From CAYLHS01 sp964383535 (GTDB taxonomy: Bacteria; Actinomycetota; Acidimicrobiia; Spongiisociales; UBA4744): 14,642 bases of DNA. The stretch lies in the NCBI GenBank assembly GCA_964383535.1, contig CAYLHS010000053.1, forward strand, positions 1 to 14,642, written 5' to 3'. This document shows, piece by piece, positions 7,126-14,642 of this stretch. The notes under the pieces are model-generated. The model worked only from the letters and a program-made list of their open reading frames with translations, was not told the origin of the DNA and searched no databases. The stretch's first letter is position 1, and each line of letters opens with the position of its first letter. The position numbers were made by a program, and so were the translations under genes.

Positions 7126-7914
7126 GTGAACACGGATCCGATGCTGGAGTTCGCCATCGAACTGGCCCGCCAATCGGGAGAGCTGATCGCCAAGATGTTC
7201 CTCAGGGCGGACCTTGCGGTCGAGTTCAAGGCCGATTCTTCACCCGTCACACCTGCCGACAGACAAGCCGAGGACCTGCTTCGGACACGCATCCGCTCCC
7301 GCTTTCCCACCCACGGGATCGTGGGCGAGGAGTTCGGTTCCGAACGTGACGACGCCGAGTACGTCTGGTACCTCGACCCGATCGATGGAACGATCTCGTT
7401 CGTGGCAGGAGTGCCCCTTTTCGGCACATTGATCGGTCTGGTGCACGACGGCGAGCCGATCCTCGGGTTGATCCATCAACCGATCACAAAGGAGCTCCTG
7501 ATCGGCACAGAGTCGGCTACCACGCTCAACGGCCGGCCCGTGCGCGTGCGTGACACGAATTCGCTGCAGTCTGCGACCCTTCTCACGACCGACCTGGACC
7601 TCATCGAGTCGTTCAAGGATCTCGATCGGTTCGAGGCCCTCCGCAGGCGCACGGGGCTCTACCGGGGATGGGGTGACTGCTACGGCTACCTGCTCGTGGC
7701 CACTGCACGGGCCGACATCATGGTCGATCCGATCATGAATCCTTGGGATCTGATCCCGCTCGTGCCTGTGATCCGGGGTGCAGGCGGGGTGATCACCACC
7801 TGGGAGGGTGACGACCCCATGCGCGGAGACTCGGCAGTGGCTTCAGTACCGGCCATTCACGGCCAAGTTCTCGAGATCCTGAACGGCCCGAACGAACGGG
7901 TCGGCGGACCGTGA
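7126..7914 (+). CDS. hisN: Histidinol-phosphate phosphatase HisN, inositol monophosphatase family
   Basis: This 262-residue IMPase-superfamily protein most likely dephosphorylates histidinol phosphate, the step not covered by the monofunctional HisB. The lithium-sensitive phosphatase motifs are complete: GEE at 67-69, DPIDGT at 84-89 with metal ligands D84 and D87, and the late PWDLIPLVPVIRGAGG with D208. The stretch after DPIDGT (SFVAGVPLFGTLIGLV) is the form typical of HisN rather than of inositol or 3'-phosphoadenosine phosphatases. The GTG start at 7126 has AGGAG five bases upstream. It lies 55 bases after hisA on the same strand and converges with trpA. A generic inositol monophosphatase is the alternative, but the location in a locus otherwise lacking this one activity makes HisN the better call. 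Confidence 0.88.
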   Translation: MNTDPMLEFAIELARQSGELIAKMFLRADLAVEFKADSSPVTPADRQAEDLLRTRIRSRFPTHGIVGEEFGSERDDAEYVWYLDPIDGTISFVAGVPLFGTLIGLVHDGEPILGLIHQPITKELLIGTESATTLNGRPVRVRDTNSLQSATLLTTDLDLIESFKDLDRFEALRRRTGLYRGWGDCYGYLLVATARADIMVDPIMNPWDLIPLVPVIRGAGGVITTWEGDDPMRGDSAVASVPAIHGQVLEILNGPNERVGGP

Positions 7915-7965
7915 GTGGATGGGCACAGGGTCGGTGAAGACCTTCGAACCACAACCGCCGACGCT

Positions 7966-8013
7966 GTCCCCGTCGAAACGGACCACCACGGTGCTTCGGT
8001 GAACGGCGGGGAC
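7966..8013. terminator. Long-loop inverted repeat between convergent hisN and trpA, possible bidirectional terminator
   Basis: The 104-base gap between the hisN and trpA stops contains GTCCCCG (7966-7972) and its complement CGGGGAC (8007-8013), with a 34-base loop. The loop holds smaller dyads, CCGT-CGAA-ACGG and CACC-AC-GGTG. The position between convergent operons suits termination or cruciform formation. There is no T-run on either side, so this is not a textbook intrinsic terminator. Confidence 0.25.
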
Positions 8014-8018
8014 GACGC

Positions 8019-8801
8019 TCACAACGGCACTTCCTGCACGCGTAGCCCGTCGAGGAACACGCCGGGATCCTCCCCCCGATCGATCGCATCGATGAGAGCG
8101 CTCCCCACCACCACCCCGTCGACGTGACCGGAAAGGGCTTCGACCTGGCTCCGGTTGCGGACCCCGAACCCGGCCATCACCGGAAGCGAAGCCGCAGCAC
8201 GCACACGATCCAGATACGCCAATTCCTCCGCGCCCAACTCGACCTCACCACCGGTCACCGCCGTCATGGTGACTGCATACACGAACCCACTACTCGACGA
8301 CGCGATCCGGGCCAAACGATCAGGAGCCGTGGTTGGTGTGACGAGCTTGACCAGGGCCAGACCCTCCGGTGCCAGCACTTCTCCGATCGGCGCGTCTTCC
8401 TCCAACGGGAGATCCGGGACGATCACACCCGACGTGCGGGTGTCGACCATCGCCGTAGCGAGTCGACCGAGACCGAACGCCAGGAACGGGTTGTAGTAGC
8501 CCATGAGCAGGTGAGGAACGCCGAGATCGCGGCGGCCCGCGAGCAGTTCGAAGATCCACTCCAGGGTGACGCCGTTGCGCAACGCGATGTGACTCGCCCG
8601 TTGTATCGTCAGCCCGTCGGCCATCGGATCCGTGAACGGCACCCCGATCTCCACCACGGTGGCCGATCGCGCCACCGAGACGAGGACGTCCGGAAAGGAC
8701 TTCAACGTCGGGTAGCCGGCCGGTACGTAGGCGCAGATGGCGAGGCCCGAAGCGCCGCGAATGGCGTCCGAGATCGTCTTGGAGCCAAACGAATCAGGCA
8801 T
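8019..8801 (-). CDS. trpA: Tryptophan synthase alpha chain TrpA
   Basis: TrpA cleaves indole-3-glycerol phosphate to indole and glyceraldehyde 3-phosphate and channels indole to TrpB. The 260-residue barrel has both catalytic acids in EIGVPFTDPMADG: E51 and D62, spaced 11 residues like E49 and D60 of the Salmonella enzyme. Other family signatures are YVPAGYP, LLMGYYNPF, VIVPDLPLEE, and the phosphate-binding GFGVRN and VVVGSAL segments. The ATG at 8801 overlaps the last bases of trpB by eight bases, with a G-rich stretch upstream as ribosome binding site. It is the last gene of the trp operon and converges on hisN. Nothing abnormal was seen. Confidence 0.97.
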   Translation of the reverse strand: MPDSFGSKTISDAIRGASGLAICAYVPAGYPTLKSFPDVLVSVARSATVVEIGVPFTDPMADGLTIQRASHIALRNGVTLEWIFELLAGRRDLGVPHLLMGYYNPFLAFGLGRLATAMVDTRTSGVIVPDLPLEEDAPIGEVLAPEGLALVKLVTPTTAPDRLARIASSSSGFVYAVTMTAVTGGEVELGAEELAYLDRVRAAASLPVMAGFGVRNRSQVEALSGHVDGVVVGSALIDAIDRGEDPGVFLDGLRVQEVPL

Positions 8802-10014
8802 GGGAGACCCCCCCTGTCAAGATGTGAAGGTCCTTGTCGCCCCTCCCCGAGAGGCCTACGAGGATCCGGCCGCCCTGATGGTCCCTCGCCCACCGCCGGG
8901 CGCCGGCGAGCGCATGTGCCGACTCGAGCGCGGGGAGAATACCCTCCGATTCGCTGCATTCGTGCAGCGCATCGAGAGTCTCGTCGTCAGTCACCGACTC
9001 GTATCTCGCCCGACCCAGGTCACGCAGGAGCGCGTGCTCGGGACCGACCCCGGGGTAGTCGAGGCCGGGAGCGATCGAGTGTGTCTCGAGAATCTGACCA
9101 TCGCCATCTTGGAGGAGCGGTGTCATGGCGCCGTGCAGCACCCCCGGGCTGCCCGCTCCGAGCGTCGCGGAGTGCGGATCGCCGGCGTTTCCACGCCCGG
9201 CCGCCTCGATTCCCAACAGCTCGACACCAGGGTCGGCCATGAAACCCCGGAACAGGCCGATCGCATTCGACCCGCCGCCGACACAGGCCACGGCCACGTC
9301 GGGAAGGTCGACCCCCGAAGCGAGCAGCTGCGAGCGAGCCTCCTTGCCGATGACCGACTGGAACTCGCGCACCATCCACGGATAGGGATGCGGACCAACG
9401 ACCGATCCCAGCAGGTAGTAGGCGCCCTCAGGGTCGGCGACCCAAGCCCGCATCGCCTCGTCGACCGCCGCCCGCAACGTCTGGTCGCCGGATTCGACGA
9501 GAACGACTTCGGCACCAAGCAGTTTCATCCGGTCCAGATTGGGCCGCTGACGCCGCGCGTCGACCGCACCCATGTACACGGTGCAGGGAAGGCCCACTCG
9601 TGCGGCGGCGGCCGCAGCGGCGACCCCGTGCTGTCCTGCTCCCGTCTCGGCGACGACCCGCTCGACTCCGAGACGGCGCGCGATCAGCGCCTGGCCCAGC
9701 GCGTTGTTGATCTTGTGGGCGCCGGTGTGACACAGATCCTCTCTCTTGAGATAGACCTCCGCCCCCCAGCGAGCACCCAGCGAGGGGGCGGGGGTCAAGG
9801 CTGTGGGTCGTCCGATGAAATCGCGTTGTTCGCTCTCCAGCTCGGCGAGGAACCCGGGGTCGGCAAGTAGCTCGACGGCGTAGCGCTCGAGCCTCTCCAA
9901 CACCGCGATCAACGTCTCGGGAACGAACCTTCCCCCATAGGGGCCGAACCTGCCTTGTGGCGGCGGTGTGCCTTCAAGTAGTCCTTCCAGGAGCGAGCCG
10001 GCGTTGGCCGTCAT
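8794..10014 (-). CDS. trpB: Tryptophan synthase beta chain TrpB
   Basis: TrpB condenses indole with serine using PLP to give tryptophan. The product is 406 residues, normal for TrpB1. Visible features are the N-terminal GRFGPYGGRFVPETL, the PLP lysine K101 in HTGAHKINNALGQ, the catalytic glutamate E123 in AETGAGQHG, the PLP phosphate cup GGGSNA (246-251), the indole-tunnel and COMM-domain region in between, and the late SGRGDKD (389-395). The form with this N-terminus and a trpA partner is TrpB1, not the stand-alone TrpB2. The ATG overlaps the trpF stop as ATGA; the trpA start lies within the trpB 3' end. An alpha2-beta2 complex with the downstream TrpA is expected. Confidence 0.98.
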   Translation of the reverse strand: MTANAGSLLEGLLEGTPPPQGRFGPYGGRFVPETLIAVLERLERYAVELLADPGFLAELESEQRDFIGRPTALTPAPSLGARWGAEVYLKREDLCHTGAHKINNALGQALIARRLGVERVVAETGAGQHGVAAAAAAARVGLPCTVYMGAVDARRQRPNLDRMKLLGAEVVLVESGDQTLRAAVDEAMRAWVADPEGAYYLLGSVVGPHPYPWMVREFQSVIGKEARSQLLASGVDLPDVAVACVGGGSNAIGLFRGFMADPGVELLGIEAAGRGNAGDPHSATLGAGSPGVLHGAMTPLLQDGDGQILETHSIAPGLDYPGVGPEHALLRDLGRARYESVTDDETLDALHECSESEGILPALESAHALAGARRWARDHQGGRILVGLSGRGDKDLHILTGGVSHA

Positions 10015-10631
10015 GTTCCCACCATCTCTTTCTCGGCCTCTCGGACCGCTTCGACGAATGCCCGGATCCGGCCCGGATCCTTCACTCCGGGCTCGGACTC
10101 CACACCACTGCTGACATCGACACCGAAGGGGCGAACCGTTCTGATCGCCTCAGCCACGTTGTCGGGAGCCAGACCTCCCGCCAACGTCACGAGACCGCGA
10201 CGGGCGACGCCGTGTGCACGGGCCCAGTCGACCGTGCGGCCCACACCACTACGGGGTCCCTCGTACACGAGCCGCCGGTCGGTCGTGTCTCCCAGGTACG
10301 CGTCGAGTTCGTTGTGCACATCCTCCGTTTCCCGAAATACCGGCAACAGCCGGGCGCGATCAAGATCATGGAGATAGCCGTGGTCGGCTTGAACGATGTC
10401 GGCGTCGAAGCCTGCCAGTATCCGAGTGAGCTCGCCGACCGTGGGCCGAGAGAGCACAGCTACCCGGTCGATACCCTCCGGAACCCGTGCCGCCAGCCGC
10501 GCCGCCTCGTTCGGTGTGACCTGCCGGATGGAGTGTGCGAACACGAACCCGATCGAGTCGACGCCGGCCTCCGCCGCAGCGGCCACCCCACGTGCATCGG
10601 TGACACCGCAAATCTTGACATGAACCCTCAT
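10011..10631 (-). CDS. trpF: Phosphoribosylanthranilate isomerase TrpF
   Basis: TrpF performs the Amadori rearrangement of phosphoribosylanthranilate to CdRP. The 206-residue barrel starts MRVHVKICGVT with the general-base cysteine C8, has R36 in SIRQV, LAGGLAPDNV for phosphate binding, and the hallmark FGVDVSSGVESEPGVKD near the C-terminus. One oddity: the general-acid position, normally Asp in a LLLD-type strand before the glycine-rich loop, reads LVYEGPRSGVGRTVDW, so Glu (E124) seems to replace Asp. The usual QLHGDE strand is also altered, to VQADHGYLHD. The ATG overlaps the trpC stop as ATGA and has no clear ribosome binding site, so coupling to trpC is likely. Its presence means HisA need not be a dual PriA enzyme. 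The assignment is secure; full activity is less so. Confidence 0.93.
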   Translation of the reverse strand: MRVHVKICGVTDARGVAAAAEAGVDSIGFVFAHSIRQVTPNEAARLAARVPEGIDRVAVLSRPTVGELTRILAGFDADIVQADHGYLHDLDRARLLPVFRETEDVHNELDAYLGDTTDRRLVYEGPRSGVGRTVDWARAHGVARRGLVTLAGGLAPDNVAEAIRTVRPFGVDVSSGVESEPGVKDPGRIRAFVEAVREAEKEMVGT

Positions 10632-11452
10632 GTCATCGATCCGGCACGCACTGCCGTCCGGCCGGCGGCGATCAGGGCCCTGGTGGTGGCCTCCGGCTCG
10701 CTGGAGGTCACCAGCGCCGTTCCGACCAGAGCCAGCCGGTACCCGAGCCTGGCAGCGGCCGCGGCGTCTTCGCCGGTCCTCACGCCGCTCTCCGCAACCC
10801 GGGGGAGGTGCTCGGGAAGGAGGGGAGCAAGTGACGCCAGGCGTGTCGAGTCGACCTCGAGTGTCGTGAGGTCCCGAGCGTTGACCCCGATGAGCACATC
10901 GGCGTCGAAGACAGCCGATGCCGTCTCCAGATCGCGCTCGTCGAAGACCTCGACGAGCGCGAACATGCCCAGCTCGGCGACGAACGCCGTCATCTCCCGG
11001 AGAAGCGAGGAATCCATCATCTTGGCGATGAGCAGCACCCCCGATGCCCCGGCGGCTCGAGCCTCGATCACCTGGATCGGATCCACCAGGAAGTCCTTGC
11101 AGAGTATTGGTACGTCAACCGACGAAGCCGCGGCCTCCAGGTACTCGAGGCGGCCGCCGAAGCTCACCGGCTCGGTCACGACCGATATGGCCGCAGCGCC
11201 ACCCTCCGCATAAGATCGAGCGAGCTTCTCCACGGCGCCCTGCGGGTCGTTGCCCGCGTGGAGCGGACCGTCGGCAGGGCTGACCAGCTTCGCCTCGGCG
11301 AGCAGATCGAAACCCTCAGGGGACAGGTGCAAAGCCCGGGCAGGTCGAGCAGACAGTGCCCGCGAGGAGAGTCGCTTCACGCCGATCGTGCTCCTCGCCG
11401 CTACGGCCCGGCTTCGACTCGATTCGGCCATGGCGTTGAGGAAATCAGACAT
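10628..11452 (-). CDS. trpC: Indole-3-glycerol phosphate synthase TrpC
   Basis: TrpC closes the indole ring of CdRP with loss of CO2. From the ATG at 11452 (MSDFLNAMAE) the product is 274 residues; GGAGGG seven bases upstream supports this start over the ATG at 11548, which lies within trpD. Residues equivalent to the Sulfolobus catalytic set are all present: E53, K55 and S58 in AEAKLVSP, K119 in LCKDF, E168 in ALVEVF, N191 in IGVNARDL, and E221-S222 in AESGV. The usual KRxSPSxG loop is unusual here (KLVSPADG), so the Arg after the catalytic Lys is Leu. The start overlaps the trpD stop by eight bases, and the stop overlaps trpF as ATGA. A monofunctional enzyme, not a TrpCF fusion. Confidence 0.94.
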   Translation of the reverse strand: MSDFLNAMAESSRSRAVAARSTIGVKRLSSRALSARPARALHLSPEGFDLLAEAKLVSPADGPLHAGNDPQGAVEKLARSYAEGGAAAISVVTEPVSFGGRLEYLEAAASSVDVPILCKDFLVDPIQVIEARAAGASGVLLIAKMMDSSLLREMTAFVAELGMFALVEVFDERDLETASAVFDADVLIGVNARDLTTLEVDSTRLASLAPLLPEHLPRVAESGVRTGEDAAAAARLGYRLALVGTALVTSSEPEATTRALIAAGRTAVRAGSMT

Positions 11453-12451
11453 GCTTCGTCCCTCCGAGACGATCGAGGAGATCTGCTGCGCTGCCGTCAT
11501 CGATGGCGGCCGACGCACGGGCCAGGGCTCGGATCGGATCGCGCTCACGACCGGTCACGCGAAGGGCCAGTGAGGCACCCAAGACGAGCGCGTCACGGTG
11601 GGGTCCCACTTCTCCGGCGAACACCCGGCGCACCGCGGCGGCGTTGAATGCGGGGTCACCGCCCTCCAGGTCCCGGGGTCGGCATCGTCGGAGCCCAAAG
11701 TGACCGGGATCCTCCACCGAGTCGATGACGGAGCCCGGGGTCACGGCGAACAAGTGATACGGTCCTATCGGGGTTGGCTCGTCCCAGGCCGGTTCTCCGT
11801 GTACCACGTAGGCTCGCTGGATCGGCATCGCCGAGAGCGTCGCGGCGAGCATTCGTGCGGCATCGAGGCTGTAGGCGCCGATCACGGCGAACGGCGGTGT
11901 CGCCGGATTCGCGAGTGGTCCTGCAAGATTGAAGATGGTTCGGACCCCGAGAGCCCTGCGCACCCCTGCGATGGACTTCATCGCAGGGTGGTAGGTAGGA
12001 GCGAACAGGAACGTGAACCCTGTCTCGGCGAACACGCGTGCCGCCTCCCCCGCGTCCCACGGGACGGTCATCCCGAGGGCCGCGAGCACGTCGGCGCTGC
12101 CGCTCCGGCTCGAGATCGATCGATTGCCGTGTTTGACCACCGGCACGCCTGCCGCTGCGACTAGCAGGGCCGCGCCGGTGGACAGATTGAGACTTCCCGA
12201 CCCGTCGCCGCCCGTCCCGACAATGTCGACGGCGGGAACACCGACTCCGATGTCGGGACGAATCGCGATCTCACGCAACCCGAGGGCGAATGCCCTCAGC
12301 TCGTCAGGCGTCTCACCTTTGGCGCGAAGACCGGCGAGCGCCGCCGCGGCCAGAACCGAATCCAGACCCGGTTCGGTCAGATAGCCGAGCAGCGTGCGAG
12401 CCTCCTTCTCCTTGAGATCGACGCGGGAAAGGACCTTGTCGACGAGCGCTC

Positions 12452-12455
<4 letters not shown>
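11445..12455 (-). CDS. trpD: Anthranilate phosphoribosyltransferase TrpD
   Basis: TrpD transfers the phosphoribosyl group of PRPP to anthranilate. The 336-residue length fits the monofunctional enzyme. Signatures in order: helical N-terminal domain (1-70), VDIVGTGGDGSGSLNLST (77-94) with the GTGGD PRPP-binding loop, VKHGNRSISSRSGSADVLAALG (107-128), FLFAPTYHPAMK (149-160), and the anthranilate-binding RTIFNLAGPLANPA (172-185). The later VHGEPAWDE matches the acidic metal-binding segment, although the usual GLDE reads AWDE. The ATG overlaps the trpG stop as ATGA and follows GGAGG. TrpG and TrpD are separate proteins here, unlike the enteric TrpGD fusion. Confidence 0.97.
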
Positions 12456-13062
<607 letters not shown>

Positions 13063-13066
<4 letters not shown>

Positions 13067-14427
13067 AGGCCCTCCTTCACGAGCGAGAAGGCTGCTTCGA
13101 GTGCGGCTGCCTTCGACAGGACTTCTTCGTATTCGCGCCCCGGGTTGCTGTCGGCCACGATCCCCGCGCCCGCCTGGTAGCTGTAGGTGCCCTCTCCGAA
13201 GACGATCGTGCGGATCGTGATCGCCTGATCCATCGAGCCACCGTGGCCGAAGTACCCGACGGACCCCGAGTAGAGACCCCGGGACACCGGTTCCAGCTCG
13301 TCGATCAGCTCGATGGCTCGAAGCTTCGGCGCTCCAGACACGGTTCCGGCCGGGAACGTCGCGCGAAAGAGGTCGAGAGCGTCGAGGCCCGGCCGCATCT
13401 CACCGGTGACGCCGCTCACCATGTGCATGACGTGGCTGTAGCGCTCGACGACACGGTACGGCTCGACCTTGACCGAGCCCCCGACCGCCGTACGACCGAG
13501 ATCGTTGCGCGCCAAATCCACCAGCATCACGTGCTCGGCAGCCTCTTTGGGATCGGCGAGAAGCTCACGCTCAAGGAGCTTGTCCTGTTCCGCATCGCTC
13601 CCCCGCGGGCGGGTACCGGCGATCGGTCGAAGTTCGGCTCTGGCACCGTTGAGCTTTGCCAGCGCCTCCGGCGAGGAGCCGACGACCTGGAGGTCCCCGA
13701 AATCGACGAAGTACATGTAGGGCGACGGGTTGAGCATGCGCAACGCCCGATACACCTCGAAGGGCCGGAGAGAAGTCCTACCCGAGAAGCTGGTCGAGAG
13801 GACCAGCTGGTAGATGTCGCCGGCAGCGATGTGGCGTTGCACCTTCTCGACACCGGACGTGAACTGAGCCTTCGACATGCTCAACGTGGGTGGTTCGTGG
13901 TCACCCGAATCGTTGCCCACCTCGACGGGACCACGTAACACCCTGATCACCTCACGCCGAAGTGCTCTCCGATCGGATTCCGCTCCCGCATGCAGAAGCG
14001 CGACGCGCCGGGTCAGATGGTCGAAGACCAGGATCGACTCGGCCGCCATATAGGCCCCTTCCGGATGCGGTGAGACATGTGGCGCCGGTGCCAACGGATA
14101 GAACCGGCGAACCAGGTCGAACCCGGATACACCAACCAGGCCACCGGAGAAGGGCTGATCCGATACACCGGGACCGCACCGTGGAGCCCTTTCGAGGGCA
14201 ATCCTCAAACCGTCCAGCGGTTCAGCCGAAACCAGCTCGCCGCCGACGCGCGTGCCCTCCGGTTCGACGACAACGCGAAGCGTCTCACCGAAGCCGATGA
14301 ACGAGTATCGGCCCTGGCGCCCTCCTTCTACGCTCTCGAGCAGATAGCGAGGGCCCAACGGTTCAAGCCGCAGGTAGGCCGAGACCGGTGTGTGTAGGTC
14401 GGCTGCGATGTCGAATGGTGTCTGCAT
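13063..14427 (-). CDS. trpE: Anthranilate synthase component I TrpE
   Basis: TrpE turns chorismate and ammonia into anthranilate, the committed step. The 454-residue protein is at the short end for the family. The early LLESVEGG (29-36) is the motif that forms the tryptophan feedback pocket, so allosteric inhibition is expected. The chorismate-binding domain shows IYQLVLS (205-211), PIAGTRPRG (268-276), VDLARNDLGR (303-312), FPAGTVSGAPKLRA (358-371) and GAGIVADS (420-427). PabB or isochorismate synthase are alternatives excluded by the LLES motif and the trpG-trpD context. The ATG at 14427 follows GTGAGGAGAG, which lies in the 3' arm of a hairpin (14430-14456) that could hide it. It is the first structural gene after the leader region. 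Confidence 0.97.
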
Positions 14428-14429
14428 CT

Positions 14430-14456
14430 CTCCTCACGAGTTCCGGATGTGAGGAG
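14430..14456 (-). promoter_or_regulatory. Hairpin sequestering the trpE ribosome binding site
   Basis: On the minus strand CTCCTCAC, an 11-base loop and GTGAGGAG form a perfect 8-bp stem. The 3' arm contains the purine-rich trpE ribosome binding site, two bases before the ATG. The 5' arm is therefore an anti-Shine-Dalgarno. It can alternatively pair with the descending arm of the upstream terminator: ATGTGAGG (14480-14487) with CCTCACAT (14447-14454), 8 bp, exact. That offers a way to switch translation on when the terminator does not form. Pairing is visible; the function is inferred. Confidence 0.6.
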
Positions 14457-14470
14457 CGCTTGATCAATCA

Positions 14471-14501
14471 GAAAACCCACCTCACATTCCTCGAGGTGGG
14501 T
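14471..14501 (-). terminator. trp attenuator, intrinsic terminator (segments 3:4)
   Basis: Read on the minus strand, ACCCACCTC (14501-14493) and GAGGTGGGT (14483-14475) form a perfect 9-bp G+C-rich stem with a 9-base loop, followed by a short T-run, TTTTC. It lies between the Trp-rich leader peptide and trpE, so it should abort transcription before the structural genes when tryptophan is plentiful. The U-tract is short, so efficiency is uncertain. Confidence 0.82.
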
Positions 14502-14537
14502 CGGTGTGTTTTGGACGGAGCCTGGTATCGCCACCTC
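14493..14537 (-). promoter_or_regulatory. trp antiterminator pairing (segments 2:3)
   Basis: GAGGTGG (14537-14531) immediately follows the TAA of the leader peptide and is an exact copy of the first seven bases of the terminator's 3' arm. It can pair with CCACCTC (14499-14493), the terminator's 5' arm, over 7 bp, excluding the terminator. A ribosome at the stop codon would cover this segment and allow termination. A ribosome stalled at the Trp codons, 10 to 18 bases before the stop, would leave it free. Confidence 0.75.
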
Positions 14538-14591
14538 TTATGGGGACGACCACCACCACTGCCGGGTTGAAGCTGTGTGTCTCTGGCTCAT
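14538..14591 (-). CDS. trpL: trp operon leader peptide TrpL with three tandem Trp codons
   Basis: A 17-residue open frame, ATG to TAA, encodes MSQRHTASTRQWWWSSP. Residues 12-14 are consecutive Trp codons (TGG at 14558-14550). A short peptide with tandem Trp codons, just before an alternative terminator/antiterminator and the trpE gene, is the classic signature of ribosome-mediated attenuation. There is no Shine-Dalgarno before the ATG; instead a promoter -10 hexamer ends nine bases upstream, so the message may be leaderless. The peptide itself is expected to have no function beyond being translated. It is too short for normal gene callers and is likely to be missing from automated annotation. 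Confidence 0.9.
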   Translation of the reverse strand: MSQRHTASTRQWWWSSP

Positions 14592-14600
14592 CGAGAGCAG

Positions 14601-14629
14601 ACTGTACCGGGCGATCAGGCCGCGGGCAA
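14601..14629 (-). promoter_or_regulatory. trp operon promoter (sigma70-like)
   Basis: On the minus strand TTGCCC (14629-14624) and TACAGT (14606-14601) are separated by exactly 17 bases. Each matches the sigma70-family consensus at four of six positions. The predicted start of transcription, six to nine bases after the -10, falls within about three bases of the trpL ATG. No operator palindrome like that of the his locus is visible in the few bases available before the window ends. Confidence 0.6.
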
Positions 14630-14642
14630 GCGATCGTGTCGC

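Overview
The window is about 14.6 kb of G+C-rich bacterial DNA (roughly two thirds G+C by eye, third codon positions mostly G or C) filled by two complete amino-acid pathways, histidine and tryptophan, lying tail to tail. I count 17 protein genes of ordinary size, one 17-codon leader peptide, and very little other DNA. The style (IMPase-type HisN, long-form HisG, several GTG starts, a probable leaderless leader peptide) suggests an actinobacterium. A dedicated TrpF, a fused HisIE and a YerC-type TrpR relative argue against the usual mycobacterial or streptomycete arrangement, where PriA replaces HisA and TrpF. A deep lineage such as Acidimicrobiia is my guess and is not proven by the sequence.

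Left part, minus strand (6236 down to 149): a TrpR-related regulator of the YerC/HisR type, then hisG, hisD, hisC, hisB, hisH, hisF and hisIE. Every junction overlaps, mostly by the 4-base ATGA or GTGA type, so this should be one translationally coupled polycistron. Plus strand (6324 to 7914): hisA and the IMPase-family histidinol-phosphatase gene hisN, divergent from the regulator. The short A+T-rich gap between the two arms holds two adjacent related palindromes, a good candidate autoregulatory operator controlling both arms. Together the locus encodes all ten steps from PRPP and ATP to histidine.

Right part, minus strand (14591 down to 8019): trpL, trpE, trpG, trpD, trpC, trpF, trpB, trpA, converging on hisN. 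Again all structural genes overlap. The operon makes tryptophan from chorismate with a separate enzyme for each step.

The most interesting region is the 215 bases before trpE. A sigma70-like promoter at the window edge would start transcription almost exactly at the ATG of a leader peptide, MSQRHTASTRQWWWSSP, with three consecutive Trp codons. It is followed by mutually exclusive antiterminator and terminator stems and by a hairpin that hides the trpE ribosome binding site. The segments form a chain in which each can pair with the next. This suggests ribosome-mediated transcription attenuation coupled to control of trpE translation. I saw no transposon, CRISPR array, tRNA or rRNA.
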